A program made the position numbers and the translations under genes. From Acipenser ruthenus (Eukaryota > Chordata > Actinopteri > Acipenseriformes > Acipenseridae), in the NCBI RefSeq assembly GCF_902713425.1, contig NC_081198.1, forward strand, positions 22,923,188 through 22,987,187: DNA of 64,000 nucleotides, given 5' to 3'. This document shows positions 47,446-59,103 of this stretch, one piece after another; positions within the stretch are counted from its first letter, which is position 1; each line of letters starts with the position of its first letter. The notes beneath the pieces are model-generated. The model did not search any database. It saw nothing but the letters and a program-made list of their open reading frames with translations, and was not told the DNA's origin.

Positions 47446-50400
47446 TTATTCCATCTTCACGTCCTGAAGTCCGGCGATCCTCCACTCCGCGCAGGCCTTG
47501 TCCTTCCCGAGGGTCCGGATGTCCAGAATTACAAAGTCCTTGATAAGAGTTTGTGCCCTTCTGGTCGTGGTGATAGTGTCTAGCTCCTGCTTGTGATAGA
47601 CACAGACGTTACAGCCTTCCCACAGGATCTGCTTGACAACATTGATGACACGCCAAACGCACTTAGCTGTGCTGGTATCGATTCCTCCCGCAGGCCCATA
47701 GAGCACAGTCTCAGCGGTCATCTTGGCCGTGTCAGCAAACCTGTTTAGGAAGACAGAGACAGAGAGCCAGACACTGCCAGCCACATCACACTCCCAGAAG
47801 ATATGGGCTGGTGTTTCTCTCTTTCGGCACTTTGCATAGGGGCATGTTTCTACTTGGGCTAGTCCCCTCCTGAACATGAACGCTCGAGTGGGGAGTGCAC
47901 TGTGGACGGTGTTCCATGCTATATCCTTCTGGACATTACTGAGGCAGCTGTGAGACACATTCTCCCAGATTTTTTGGCTTTGGGTGAGGGAGAAAGTAGC
48001 TACTTTTTCAATTTCCTGGGAACCGGCAAGATATTTAGTTACAGCCTTGTATTCCCAGGAGGCCAATTTTGCTTTATCTAAGCCCAATTTATATATAGTG
48101 TCCCTTAAGGTTCTATAATACAATGGGGGGTCCCAGGAGTACGGCACGGTGTTATCAATAGTGCAGAGGCCCAAGGCCCTGAGACAGGTGGCAAAATAGA
48201 AACGATTCATGTAACATACCTTCCTGTCCAGGGCCTGGATGTTCTTGATAGTTTGCGTGAGCCCCTGCACTCGGGTGAGCTGCACAACGTCCGGGACCCC
48301 CTTACCTCCCTTCTTGTCGGCTTTACTCAGGGTGGCTCGTTTTACCCTCTCCATCTTGCTGCCCCAGATAAAGCGGTGGATAATGCGGTCCACCACTTTT
48401 TTGGTGGTCCTGTCTGGGGGAAAGATTTTTCCTACATAAGAGAGGATGGGGAACAGTATAGACTTGGTTATTAATACTCTACCCGTCATTGTTAAGGATC
48501 TTGTGCTCCATCCGCCAATCTTTTTACGGACCTGGTTAATGGCCGCCGTCCAGCTCTGGGCCCCCGAGCTATTGTTCTCGAAAATGAGGCCCAGAATCTT
48601 GATTTTGTCCTTTTTGACAGGGTACATGTCCGACAGTTCCCTATCTACCTGCCAATTTTTAGACACGTAGACTTCGCTCTTGGACTTATTAATCACTGCC
48701 CTGGTCACCGTGCAGTACTTCCCAAGGATATTACTAATCCGAGGTACCGACGATGTGTTGGTGCAAATGAGTGACACATCGTCCATATATGCTGTTGTTT
48801 TGACCTGGACCCCGTTGGATCCAGGCAGCTGGAAACCAGTTATATTGGTATCCCTACGAATTGCCTGCAGGAGGGGTTCAATGCACACGACATATAGCAG
48901 TGGGGATAGTGGGCAACCCTGTCTGACCCCTGACTGGATAGATATTTTACCAGTCAGGTGCCTGTTCACCAAGACTCGGGTACTAATGTTTGTATATATG
49001 GTTTTAACCCACTCCCTAAGTCCAGGAGCGAATTTCATCTGGTCCATCACTTTGTACATATATTCATGGCTTACCCTATCGAACGCCTTCTCCTGGTCAA
49101 GGTTGAACAGGCAGAGGGGATGGTTCCGTTCTCTAGAATAAGCCAGAATGTCCCTTGTTAACATTAAAATATCCGTGATGGACCTCCCTGGGACGCCACA
49201 AGCCTGGTCGGGGCCAATGACCAAAGGGAGGTGTACTTGTAGCCGGAGCATCAGAGCTTTGGCTAGTATCTTGTAATCCACGCAAAGGAGGCTGATTGGG
49301 CGCCAATTCCGTAGATCTTTAACTTCCCCTTTCTTATGAAGGAGAGTAATTACACTCTCCCGCATAGAAGGGCCCAACCGCTTCTCCCTGTAGACCGCTC
49401 TGTAGACCTCCGCTAAATGGACTTTTAGCATGTCCCAAAAAAGATGGTAATACTCACCCGGGATGCCATCTGGACCTGGCGTCTTACCGGTGTTCATGGT
49501 CTTAACCGCCTGGGTGAGCTCCTCCAGCGTGAGTTCTGGGTCCTTCTCCTCCTCCTCGTCGTCCCGCACTGAGTCAGGCTCCAACTGGCTCAGGAACCAC
49601 TCTATCAGGGTGTCATCTGTAGCTTTGATGTTATATAGGTCCCTATAGAAGTTCTCTACCACTTTTTTCACTCCCTCACTATCCTCTACTATCCTCCCCC
49701 TGCTGTCGAGCATGGAGGACATCAAGTGCCGCTTCTCCCTCGTTTTCTGGAAGAAGAAGCGAGTACACTTTTCGTCTTCCTCCATTTTTTGCACTTTTGC
49801 ATTGTGCATGACCTTTCGTTGTTCCTCCCTACAAAGCACTGAAAGATCTAGCTTGGTCTGGGCTATCTCGTCGCTTACAGGGAACCCCCGAAGCTGAAGC
49901 AGGCTCAGACGCTGGAGGGCAGCATTCAGGTGTTTATATTTGGCCCTCCTTTCTTTTGCTTTCCTCTTGCCTGCTGCTATGAAATAACCCTTAGTTCTGA
50001 TTTTGACCATCTCCCACCACTCTATAGGGGAGTTGAATAGGTCACGCAAAGTGGTCCACTCAACAAGCCTGCTCTTATAGGCTGCAGCTATGGAGGGGTC
50101 ATCGAGTAAGGAGGTGTTTAATTTCCAGACCCCTGACCCCATCTGGGAGGTCTGAGGGACCTGCAATGTTACCTGCAGGAGCCTATGGTCAGAGAAGAAG
50201 ACGGCCTGGGTGTCTACTGCCGTCTTCGTAAGGGAGCTGGTATGCAGGACGAGATCTATACGGGAGAAGGAGGTCCCAGATGAGCTCACCCAGGTAAAGG
50301 GAGGCACCAGGTCCTTACCTGCATCACACAGGGAGAAATCAGATATTACGGAGGACAAAACTCTACTAGAGCGGTCGTTGCGTGGCCTGCTCCGGTCTAC

Positions 50401-50889
50401 GTCCCTCAGAGCACAATTGAAGTCACCTGACACGATGACGGGTACGTTCCCCAGCAGGAGTGGACGCAGCTGTGGAAAAAATTGAACTCTTTCGTTTTGG
50501 TTAGTGGGTGCGTAGACATTGACCAGTCTGAGGGGAGTTTTGTTGTATGTCACATCCACGCTCAGAATTCTACCAGGTTCTACCTCCCTGCTGCTGCGGG
50601 AGGTAATAAATGGGTTTTTAAACAGGATACCTACTCCGTCGGCTCTGGCTATGTTGGAGCCCGACCAGAAGGAGTCCCCCAGGGTCCAACTCTCCTTCAG
50701 GTCCCTATAATCAGGGCTCGACGAAATACCACACTCCTGCAGAAAGATGAGATCTGCTTTCAAGTTAGCTAGATAGTTTAGTACATCAAATCTTTTTTGT
50801 GTCTCCCTGATGCTCCTGACATTAACAGACACACATATCAGGGCCATCAGGGTAGCTAACAAGAAAAGGAGTCGCTGCGTCCACCCCAT
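47446..50889 (-). CDS. Family A ORF2, copy A6, intact, 1147 aa
   Basis: Full frame with SRID (Arg210), GDFN, SDH, FNLDQEKAFD, GVRQGCPLSP and YMDD 701-704 all present. It differs from A3 by a few substitutions (for example Cys in place of Arg in the WEGRNV block). It could supply ORF2 in trans although its own ORF1 is damaged. Confidence 0.92.
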   Translation of the reverse strand: MGWTQRLLFLLATLMALICVSVNVRSIRETQKRFDVLNYLANLKADLIFLQECGISSSPDYRDLKESWTLGDSFWSGSNIARADGVGILFKNPFITSRSSREVEPGRILSVDVTYNKTPLRLVNVYAPTNQNERVQFFPQLRPLLLGNVPVIVSGDFNCALRDVDRSRPRNDRSSRVLSSVISDFSLCDAGKDLVPPFTWVSSSGTSFSRIDLVLHTSSLTKTAVDTQAVFFSDHRLLQVTLQVPQTSQMGSGVWKLNTSLLDDPSIAAAYKSRLVEWTTLRDLFNSPIEWWEMVKIRTKGYFIAAGKRKAKERRAKYKHLNAALQRLSLLQLRGFPVSDEIAQTKLDLSVLCREEQRKVMHNAKVQKMEEDEKCTRFFFQKTREKRHLMSSMLDSRGRIVEDSEGVKKVVENFYRDLYNIKATDDTLIEWFLSQLEPDSVRDDEEEEKDPELTLEELTQAVKTMNTGKTPGPDGIPGEYYHLFWDMLKVHLAEVYRAVYREKRLGPSMRESVITLLHKKGEVKDLRNWRPISLLCVDYKILAKALMLRLQVHLPLVIGPDQACGVPGRSITDILMLTRDILAYSRERNHPLCLFNLDQEKAFDRVSHEYMYKVMDQMKFAPGLREWVKTIYTNISTRVLVNRHLTGKISIQSGVRQGCPLSPLLYVVCIEPLLQAIRRDTNITGFQLPGSNGVQVKTTAYMDDVSLICTNTSSVPRISNILGKYCTVTRAVINKSKSEVYVSKNWQVDRELSDMYPVKKDKIKILGLIFENNSSGAQSWTAAINQVRKKIGGWSTRSLTMTGRVLITKSILFPILSYVGKIFPPDRTTKKVVDRIIHRFIWGSKMERVKRATLSKADKKGGKGVPDVVQLTRVQGLTQTIKNIQALDRKVCYMNRFYFATCLRALGLCTIDNTVPYSWDPPLYYRTLRDTIYKLGLDKAKLASWEYKAVTKYLAGSQEIEKVATFSLTQSQKIWENVSHSCLSNVQKDIAWNTVHSALPTRAFMFRRGLAQVETCPYAKCRKRETPAHIFWECDVAGSVWLSVSVFLNRFADTAKMTAETVLYGPAGGIDTSTAKCVWRVINVVKQILWEGCNVCVYHKQELDTITTTRRAQTLIKDFVILDIRTLGKDKACAEWRIAGLQDVKME

Positions 50890-50894
50890 AGCGA

Positions 50895-52841
50895 CTATGA
50901 TTGGGAGGTCGGGACACTCTTCCTACTCTTAGCTCTACGCTTGCTTCGAGGGGGCTTGGGCTTATTTGCAACTCCCATCACCCCTGAGAAGGTACTCACT
51001 GCTGCCTCGTCCAAGAAGGCACCGTCTTTATATGCACAGTACGTGGAGTTGTTGGGGCTATTCAACTCCCCACAAGGTAAGTCTGGTGGAACTTGCTCAG
51101 GGCCCCTCGGAACGTGTGGGTCAGCTTTGTCCTGGGGGGGGTTATGACAGACAGCATTCTTTGGCTGTTACCGTCTGTTGAATTGGAGCTGTTAGCAGAC
51201 TTCTGGCTTACCGCGTCCAGGGGTATTCCCATGTCCTCCAGTGCTGTATCTAGGAGGACCTCTAGGGGGCCCCTGGTTTTGCCCATACAAGGGAGGGGGT
51301 CAAGGATGCTTTGAAGGGAGGCCCTTCGCTTGAAGAGGGTCATTGCTACCGAGGTACTGCTGGTCAGGGAAGGTGTTGACCCCGACCTCTCCCTCGGTGC
51401 ATTAGTGAACACCTCTTCTGCAAGGTGTGCTAGGGTTTGTGCCAACGACTGGGAAGGCTGGCTGGGGATGCCCTGGCTGGCTGCTACCTGCCCACTAGGC
51501 GGCAGTGTAGCCGTCCCACTCGCCTCCGTCTCTGCCTGCGAGGGCAAGACTGGGGACTTTGTGTGGACATTAGCTGGTTTTGGATCTATGGGGGCCACCT
51601 GCAACTTGCTGTCTTTGATCCTGATCTCCTTTCTTTCCCCCCCCCTCGTCTCTACCCTTTCTTTTCCCCACCCTCTGCTGGTTCTTCACTCCCTTCCCCT
51701 CCTTCTCACTCTCACTTTCACTGTCGCTTTCGCTTTCCTCCCCCACGGACTCAATCCTTATGGCGTCATAACGAGAGCCGAGGGGGAGTGCTGGCGCTGA
51801 GAGGGCCCTACTCAGGGGGGGGCCGCTGCTGGGTCCGGGCTCCCTCCCTGCCTCGTGTTCTGCATCAGAGGAGCTACTGGAGGAGCTAGTGGAGTGGCTG
51901 TTGTACTCTCTCTCTGGGCTGGGGGAAGGGGTCCTCGTAAAACGGGACATGTCTCGGGGGCGGGGGGGTGAGGGGGGTGCTGGTGATGATGGTGGTGCTG
52001 GAGTCTGGGTCTTGGATACTGTTGGTGGTGATGTGGACTGATCTTTGTTACTTGCTCCCTCTTCCTGCTCAGGCCTAGGCTTGTTCATGTTTGCCTTGCT
52101 GGCTCTGGCCATGTTGGCATAGGAAGAGGGGCAGTCCTTAAACAGGTGCCCCTTCTTTCCACACAAATTGCACTGCCTCTCTTCTCTGCAGTGGCTGGTC
52201 TCGTGGGGGGCGCCGCAGTTCCTGCACTTGACTACAGTACACGCGGCCGTCAGGTGTCCTAATTCCCCACATTTCCTGCAGAGTTTTGGCATCCCATTAT
52301 AGAATACCAGCCCTCTGTTGGGCCCTAACACTATGGAGTTTGGAATGTGGCGGACGCCTCCAATGCCCGATGGATCAACATTAAGGCGTACCAGCCACTT
52401 TCTGGCTCCTGTCCAAACCCCATCTTCATCTGTAATTTTCCTCCCTTCTGATGACACCCTCCCATAGCGGTTAAGCCATGTTGTAATATCATAGTCGCTA
52501 ACAGCCTCATTGAAAAATTGGACAGTAACAACTTTCATTTCTCTGTCTGTCAGTGCATCCACACAAAATTCTTTGTATGGAGCGAGATATTTATTCTCCC
52601 CCCAAAAGGACCACATTTCTTGTAACTTTTGGGGGTTCCTAAAACTGACCTCAAACACTTCCTTAAGCCCTGGCAATTTCACCAAACAATTCAAGTCAGA
52701 AGGGGAAAAACCCATACCCCTCTGAAGAATGGTCCGGCTGAACTCCAGTCTCGTCAGTCCTGGTTCCGTTTCATCTTGCTTGTTTCTTGTGAAGCGCACC
52801 GCATTGTGCCTCCTGGTTTCCTGGGTTGGCCGGAACGCCAT
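50895..52841 (-). pseudogene. Family A ORF1, copy A6, frame breaks in homopolymers
   Basis: Open from 52841 for 423 codons (knuckles, Ser-rich and acidic segments), then shifted near 51640 where a T is lost and a C run lengthened, and again at the eight-base G run near 51134. Confidence 0.88.
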
Positions 52842-53125
52842 CCTTCAGCTGGCTCCTCCGATTGGGGTGGGAGAAGCCTCTGGACGTCCGGGTTGTCTCT
52901 CTCTACGGAAAAGAGACAACGTAAGCAGCAAATCTGGGCAGTTGAAGGAACTATTACTTTAGTCCCTGAGGAGATGGTCGCCTCGCAAGAGGGACCCCCT
53001 CCCCAGGTGAACGGTGTCCTTCCCTGGCGGAGTAGGGGGCGCTGCTTGGCACCGAGACCACGTAGGAAGAATCGTGGCTGTGACGCCTCCTCGGGGTCCG
53101 GGGCCGCCCTCTGCTCCTCCCAGAT

Positions 53126-53140
53126 GGCGCCCTCTGCTGG
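53126..53140 (-). promoter_or_regulatory. CTCF-like site in A6 5' UTR
   Basis: Sequence unchanged from the A3 site at 31549-31563. Confidence 0.58.
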
Positions 53141-53578
53141 GCGCCTGCTGCTCTCTCGGTCTGGATCTCGATTACAATCAAGGGCTGGGGATGAGGTCGT
53201 CTAGGTCATCAAAGGGTCCTCAAAGGTCGTCTGGATGGTAGGTCCTCCTTCTCTCTAACTCCAGGAACGTCTGAAAAAGCCGGAACCGCCTGAAAAAGAA
53301 AAAAACGGGAACCGCCTGAAAAAGAAAAAACTGCTCTCAACAGTCAACAAAATCTTGAAAGACCCTCGGCCTGGATTGGGCAAGCCAAAACCAGACTGAG
53401 CATTAGTCTTCCAAAAAGTTGCCGAGCTGAAGAAAGCCAGTCAAAAATAAAAAAAATTCTGTTCCTCCTCACCCGAACAAACCTCTCACAGACCCTCGGA
53501 GGGAGCGGGTAATGCCACTACCCTCTAAGCCTTAGTCTTAGAAAGATTTATTCGAACTGTAGAGAAGCCAGAGTATAT

Positions 53579-53874
53579 GGCTGGCTAAGAAGGACCTGGC
53601 ATAGGGACATGTTCCACCACACTTGTCTGGTTAGCTGCATGCTCCCAGGAAACAAACTGCTGCTGTCTACATCATCACCACATGTGAATAAAAGAAAGAA
53701 AGACAGCAAGAAAGAAAGAGAGAAAGAAAGAGAAAGAAAGAAAGAGAAAAAGAAAAAAAAAGAAGTAAAACGGCGGGAAAACTTGCATCAACACTGGCAC
53801 TCTCCCTCCAGCAGGGGTAGACAAAATGCTCACAGGAGAGATCCAGATCTGACTTTGACCAACGTTAGAGAAAG
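53579..53874 (-). other. Partial U2 spacer downstream of A6 5' end
   Basis: Same junction variant as after A3. Microsatellite 53689-53765 is short. No gene. Confidence 0.87.
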
Positions 53875-54009
53875 GTGTGCACCGTTCCCGGAGGAACTAC
53901 AATACCGGGCCGATGCGTGGAGTGGACGGAGCAAGCCCCTGTTCCATCTCCCGATTCCAAAAATCAATTTAATATATGGTCCCCTGATAGGGGACGTATC
54001 AGATATTAA
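53875..54009 (-). pseudogene. U2 3' fragment (nt 54-188), 3' flank of A7
   Basis: Two changes near 53895-53900 (GGAACTACAATA for GGTACTGCAATA). It joins A7 at nt 54. Its last 9 bp are repeated at 59042-59050. Confidence 0.94.
54001..54009. repeat. Target-site duplication of A7, left copy
   Basis: AGATATTAA, U2 nt 54-62, repeated at 59042-59050. Two bases at the right copy are shared with the element, so the true length is 7-9 bp. Confidence 0.85.
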
Positions 54010-54656
54010 TACTCTTTTATTGAGATTTTACATTTTTTACATTTACACCCATTCGTTTTTTTCATTCATTTTACATTTCTTTTAAAGATGACATTCATGC
54101 ATACAGACATACATTTTGTTTTAAAAGCATTTAAAATACATTTAAAAACACCAAGACAATTGTGCTTTGTACATGGTTAAAACAGACACAGATTAAAATC
54201 AACATGAAAAAAACCTGTGCTGTTTTAAAAGTGACTGGAAAAAAAGAACCATCTATAAAAAACCAGTGCTTGTGAGGGCCGGGGAGTGCTCTCTAAAAGG
54301 TTCAAAAGTGAACATAAAACTAGATCTAAAACAGGGACAGGGGAAAAGGGACAGTGTATAAAACAGTGAGTTAAAATTCTAAAATTTTAAAACACTTAAA
54401 ATGTAACTTTTAATAGTTTACATTAAAAATCTTAAAGATACATAAAACAAAACAAAACAAAATCAAATAAAACATTCAACGTAAATCAAATAAAAGTCCA
54501 TAAAACTGAAACAAAAGACTACATAAAACCAGGGCACCGTTGAAAAACGGTCATGCCAGCTAAAAAGGGCGGAATGCTGGCATGACAAAATAAATAAAAG
54601 GCTTAGCGGTGCCCCATAGTCCCGCTCCTAGGAGCTAGCGGTTCCAGTTTTTTCCT

Positions 54657-57600
54657 TTATTCCATCTTCACGTCCTGAAGTCCGGCGATCCTCCACTCCG
54701 CGCAGGCCTTGTCCTTCCCGAGGGTCCGGATGTCCAGAATTACAAAGTCCTTGATAAGAGTTTGTGCCCTTCTGGTCGTGGTGATAGTGTCTAGCTCCTG
54801 CTTGTGATAGACACAGACGTTACGGCCTTCCCACAGGATCTGCTTGACAACATTGATGACACGCCAAACGCACTTAGCTGTGCTGGTAGTGATTCCTCCC
54901 GCAGGCCCATAGAGCACAGTCTCAGCGGTCATCTTGGCCGTGTCAGCAAACCTGTTTAGGAAGACAGAGACAGAGAGCCAGACACTGCCAGCCACATCAC
55001 ATTCCCAGAAGATATGGGCTGGTGTTTCTCTCTTGCGGCACTTTGCATAGGGGCATGTTTCTACTTGGGCTAGTCCCCTCCTGAACATGAACGCTCGAGT
55101 GGGGAGTGCACTGTGGACGGTGTTCCATGCTATATCCTTCTGGACATTACTGAGGCAGCTGTGAGACACATTCTCCCAGATTTTTTGGCTTTGGGTGAGG
55201 GAGAAAGTAGCTACTTTTTTCAATTTCCTGGGAACCGGCAAGATATTTAGTTACAGCCTTGTATTCCCAGGAGGCCAATTTTGCTTTATCTAAGCCCAAT
55301 TTATATATAGTGTCCCTTAAGGTTCTATAATACAATGGGGGGTCCCAGGAGTACGGCACGGTGTTATCAATAGTGCAGAGGCCCAAGGCCCTGAGACAGG
55401 TGGCAAAATAGAAACGATTCATGTAACATACCTTCCTGTCCAGGGCCTGGATGTTCTTGATAGTTTGCGTGAGCCCCTGCACTCGGGTGAGCTGCACAAC
55501 GTCCGGGACCCCCTTACCTCCCTTCTTGTCGGCTTTACTCAGGGTGGCTCGTTTTACCCTCTCCATCTTGCTGCCCCAGATAAAGCGGTGGATAATGCGG
55601 TCCACCACTTTTTTGGTGGTCCTGTCTGGGGGAAAGATTTTTCCTACATAAGAGAGGATGGGGAACAGTATAGACTTGGTTATTAATACTCTACCCGTCA
55701 TTGTTAAGGATCTTGTGCTCCATCCGCCAATCTTTTTACGGACCTGGTTAATGGCCGCCGTCCAGCTCTGGGCCCCCGAGCTATTGTTCTCGAAAATGAG
55801 GCCCAGAATCTTGATTTTGTCCTTTTTGACAGGGTACATGTCCGACAGTTCCCTATCTACCTGCCAATTTTTAGACACGTAGACTTCGCTCTTGGACTTA
55901 TTAATCACTGCCCAGGTCGCCGTGCAGTACTTCCCAAGGATATTACTAATCCGAGGTACCGACGATGTGTTGGTGCAAATGAGTGACACATCGTCCATAT
56001 ATGCTGTTGTTTTGACCTGGACCCCGTTGGATCCAGGCAGCTGGAAACCAGTTATATTGGTATCCCTACTAATTGCCTGCAGGAGGGGTTCAATGCACAC
56101 GACATATAGCAGTGGGGATAGTGGGCAACCCTGTCTGACCCCTGACTGGATAGATATTTTACCAGTCAGGTGCCTGTTCACCAAGACTCGGGTACTAATG
56201 TTTGTATAGATGGTTTTAACCCACCCCCTAAGTCCAGGAGCAAATTTCATCTGGTCCATCACTTTGTACATATATTCATGGCTTATCCTATCGAACGCCT
56301 TCTCCTGGTCAAGGTTGAACAGGCAGAGGGGATGGTTCCGTTCTCTAGAATAAGCCAGAATGTCCCTTGTTAACATTAAAATATCCGTGATGGACCTCCC
56401 TGGGACGCCACAAGCCTGGTCGGGGCCAATGACCAAAGGGAGGTGTACTTGTAGCCGGAGCATCAGAGCTTTGGCTAGTATCTTGTAATCCACGCAAAGG
56501 AGGCTGATTGGGCGCCAATTCCGTAGATCTTTAACTTCCCCTTTCTTATGAAGGAGAGTAATTACACTCTCCCGCATAGAAGGGCCCAACCGCTTCTCCC
56601 TGTAGACCGCTCTGTAGACCTCCGCTAAATGGACTTTTAGCGTGTCCCAAAAAAGATGGTAATACTCACCCGGGATGCCATCTGGACCTGGCGTCTTACC
56701 GGTGTTCATGGTCTTAACCGCCTGGGTGAGCTCCTCCAGCGTGAGTTCTGGGTCCTTCTCCTCCTCCTCGTCGTCCTGCACTGAGTCAGGCTCCAACTGG
56801 CTCAGGAGCCACTCTATCAGGGTGTCATCTGTAGCTTTGATGTTATACAGGTCCCTATAGAAGTTCTCTACCACTTTTTTCACTCCCTCACTATCCTCTA
56901 CTATCCTCCCCCTGCTGTCGAGCATGGAGGACATCAAGTGCCGCTTCTCCCTCGTTTTCTGGAAGAAGAAGCGAGTACACTTTTCGTCTTCCTCCATTTT
57001 TTGCACTTTTGCATTGTGCATGACCTTTCGTTGTTCCTCCCTACAAAGCACTGAAAGATCTAGCTTGGTCTGGGCTATCTCGTCGCTTACAGGGAACCCC
57101 CGAAGCTGAAGCAGGCTCAGACGCTGGAGGGCAGCATTCAGGTATTTATATTTGGCCCTCCTTTCTTTTGCTTTCCTCTTGCCTGCTGCTATGAAATAAC
57201 CCTTAGTTCTGATTTTGACCATCTCCCACCACTCTATAGGGGAGTTGAATAGGTCACGCAAAGTGGTCCACTCAACAAGCCTGCTCTTATAGGCTGCAGC
57301 TATGGAGGGGTCATCGAGTAAGGAGGTGTTTAATTTCCAGACCCCTGACCCCATCTGGGAGGTCTGAGGGACCTGCAATGTTACCTGCAGGAGCCTATGG
57401 TCAGAGAAGAAGACGGCCTGGGTGTCTACTGCCGTCTTCGTAAGGGAGCTGGTATGCAGGACGAGATCTATACGGGAGAAGGAGGTCCCAGATGAGCTCA
57501 CCCAGGTAAAGGGAGGCACCAGGTCCTTACCTGCATCACACAGGGAGAAATCAGATATTACGGAGGACAAAACTCTACTAGAGCGGTCGTTGCGTGGCCT

Positions 57601-58044
57601 GCTCCGGTCTACGTCCCTCAGAGCACAATTGAAGTCACCTGACACGATGACGGGTACGTTCCCCAGCAGGAGTGGACGCAGCTGTGGAAAAAATTGAACT
57701 CTTTCGTTTTGGTTAGTGGGTGCGTAGACATTGACCAGTCTGAGGGGAGTGTTGTTGTATGTCACATCCACGCTCAGAATTCTACCAGGTTCTACCTCCC
57801 TGCTGCTGCGGGAGGTAATAAATGGGTTTTTAAACAGGATACCTACTCCGTCGGCTCTGGCTATGTTGGAGCCCGACCAAATACCACACTCCTGCAGAAA
57901 GATGAGATCTGCTTTCAAGTTAGCTAGATAGTTTAGTACATCAAATCTTTTTTGTGTCTCCCTGATGCTCCTGACATTAACAGACACACATATCAGGGCC
58001 ATCAGGGTAGCTAACAAGAAAAGGAGTCGCTGCGTCCACCCCAT
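54657..58044 (-). pseudogene. Family A ORF2, copy A7, frameshift and in-frame deletion
   Basis: A 57-bp in-frame deletion near 57879 removes 19 residues of the endonuclease directly after the catalytic QEC, and one T is added to a T run near 55214, shifting the frame before the C-terminal knuckle. The reverse transcriptase core with YMDD is open. Confidence 0.92.
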
Positions 58045-58049
58045 AGCGA

Positions 58050-59041
58050 CTATGATTGGGAGGTCGGGACACTCTTCCTACTCTTAGCTCTACGCTTGCT
58101 TCGAGGGGGCTTGGGCTTATTTGCAACTCCCATCACCCCTGAGAAGGTACTCACTGCTGCCTCGTCCAAGAAGGCACCGTCTTTATATGCACAGTACGTG
58201 GAGTTGTTGGGGCTATTCAACTCCCCACAAGGTAAGTCTGGTGGAACTTGCTCAGGGCCCCTCGGAACGTGTGGGTCAGCTTTGTCCTGGGGGGGGTTAT
58301 GACAGACAGCATTCTTTGGCTGTTACCGTCTGTTGAGTTGGAGCTGTTAGCAGACTTCTGGCTTACCGCGTCCAGGGGTATTCCCATGTCCTCCAGTGCT
58401 GTATCTAGGAGGACCTCTAGGGGGCCCCTGGTTTTGCCCATACAAGGGAGGGGGTCAAGGATGCTTTGAAGGGAGGCCCTTCGCTTGAAGAGGGTCATTG
58501 CTACCGAGGTACTGCTGGTCAGGGAAGGTGTTGACCCCGACCTCTCCCTCGGTGCATTAGTGAACACCTCTTCTGCGAGGTGTGCTAGGGTTTGTGCCAA
58601 CGACTGGGAAGGCTGGCTGGGGATGCCCTGGCTGGCTGCTACCTGCCCACTAGGCGGCAGTGTAGCCGTCCCACTCGCCTCCGTCTCTGCCTGCGAGGGC
58701 AAGACTGGGGACTTTGTGTGGACATTAGCTGGTTTTGGATTTATGGGGGCCACCTGCAACTTGCTGTCTTTGATCCTGATCTTCTTTCTTTTCCCCCCCT
58801 CGTCTCTACCCTTTCTTTTCCCCACCCTCTGCTGGTTCTTCACTCCCTTCCCCTCCTTCTCACTCTCACTTTCACTGTCGCTTTCGCTTTCCTCCCCCAC
58901 GGACTCAATCCTTATGGCGTCATAACGAGAGCCGACGGGGAGTGCTGGCGCTGAGAGGGCCCTACTCAGGGGGGGGCCGCTGCTGGGTCCGGGCTCCCTC
59001 CCTGCCTCGTGTTCTGCATCAGAGGAGCTACTGGAGGAGCT
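58050..59041 (-). pseudogene. Family A ORF1, copy A7, 5'-truncated
   Basis: Starts within the Ser-rich segment, so the zinc knuckles are missing. The G run near 58290 has eight bases, giving the short YLVGS tail. The frame is also open upstream through U2 into the promoter (to 59182), but that part lies before the U2 start site and cannot be transcribed from it. Confidence 0.88.
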
Positions 59042-59050
59042 AGATATTAA
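59042..59050. repeat. Target-site duplication of A7, right copy
   Basis: AGATATTAA, paired with 54001-54009. Confidence 0.85.
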
Positions 59051-59103
59051 ACTGATAAGAACAGATACTACACTTGATCTTAGCCAAAAGGCCGAGAAGC
59101 GAT
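59042..59103 (-). pseudogene. U2 5' fragment (nt 1-62), 5' flank of A7
   Basis: Consensus U2 nt 1-62 with promoter to the right. It includes the duplicated nt 54-62. Confidence 0.94.

Larger units (their letters stand above)
46796..53578 (-). mobile_element. LINE family A, copy A6 (full length)
   Basis: All parts present: 3' UTR 46796-47445, ORF2, ORF1, 5' UTR 52842-53578. The 3' junction is at U2 nt 54 and the 5' junction is in the spacer as in A3-A5. ORF2 is intact; ORF1 is broken. Confidence 0.93.
54010..59041 (-). mobile_element. LINE family A, copy A7 (5'-truncated in ORF1)
   Basis: 3' UTR 54010-54656, ORF2 and the C-terminal part of ORF1. Flanked by a short duplication of U2 nt 54-62, with the remaining U2 5' part and promoter on the right: a clean, classical 5'-truncated insertion. 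Length is close to A2 but the truncation point and duplication differ, so it is an independent event. Confidence 0.95.
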
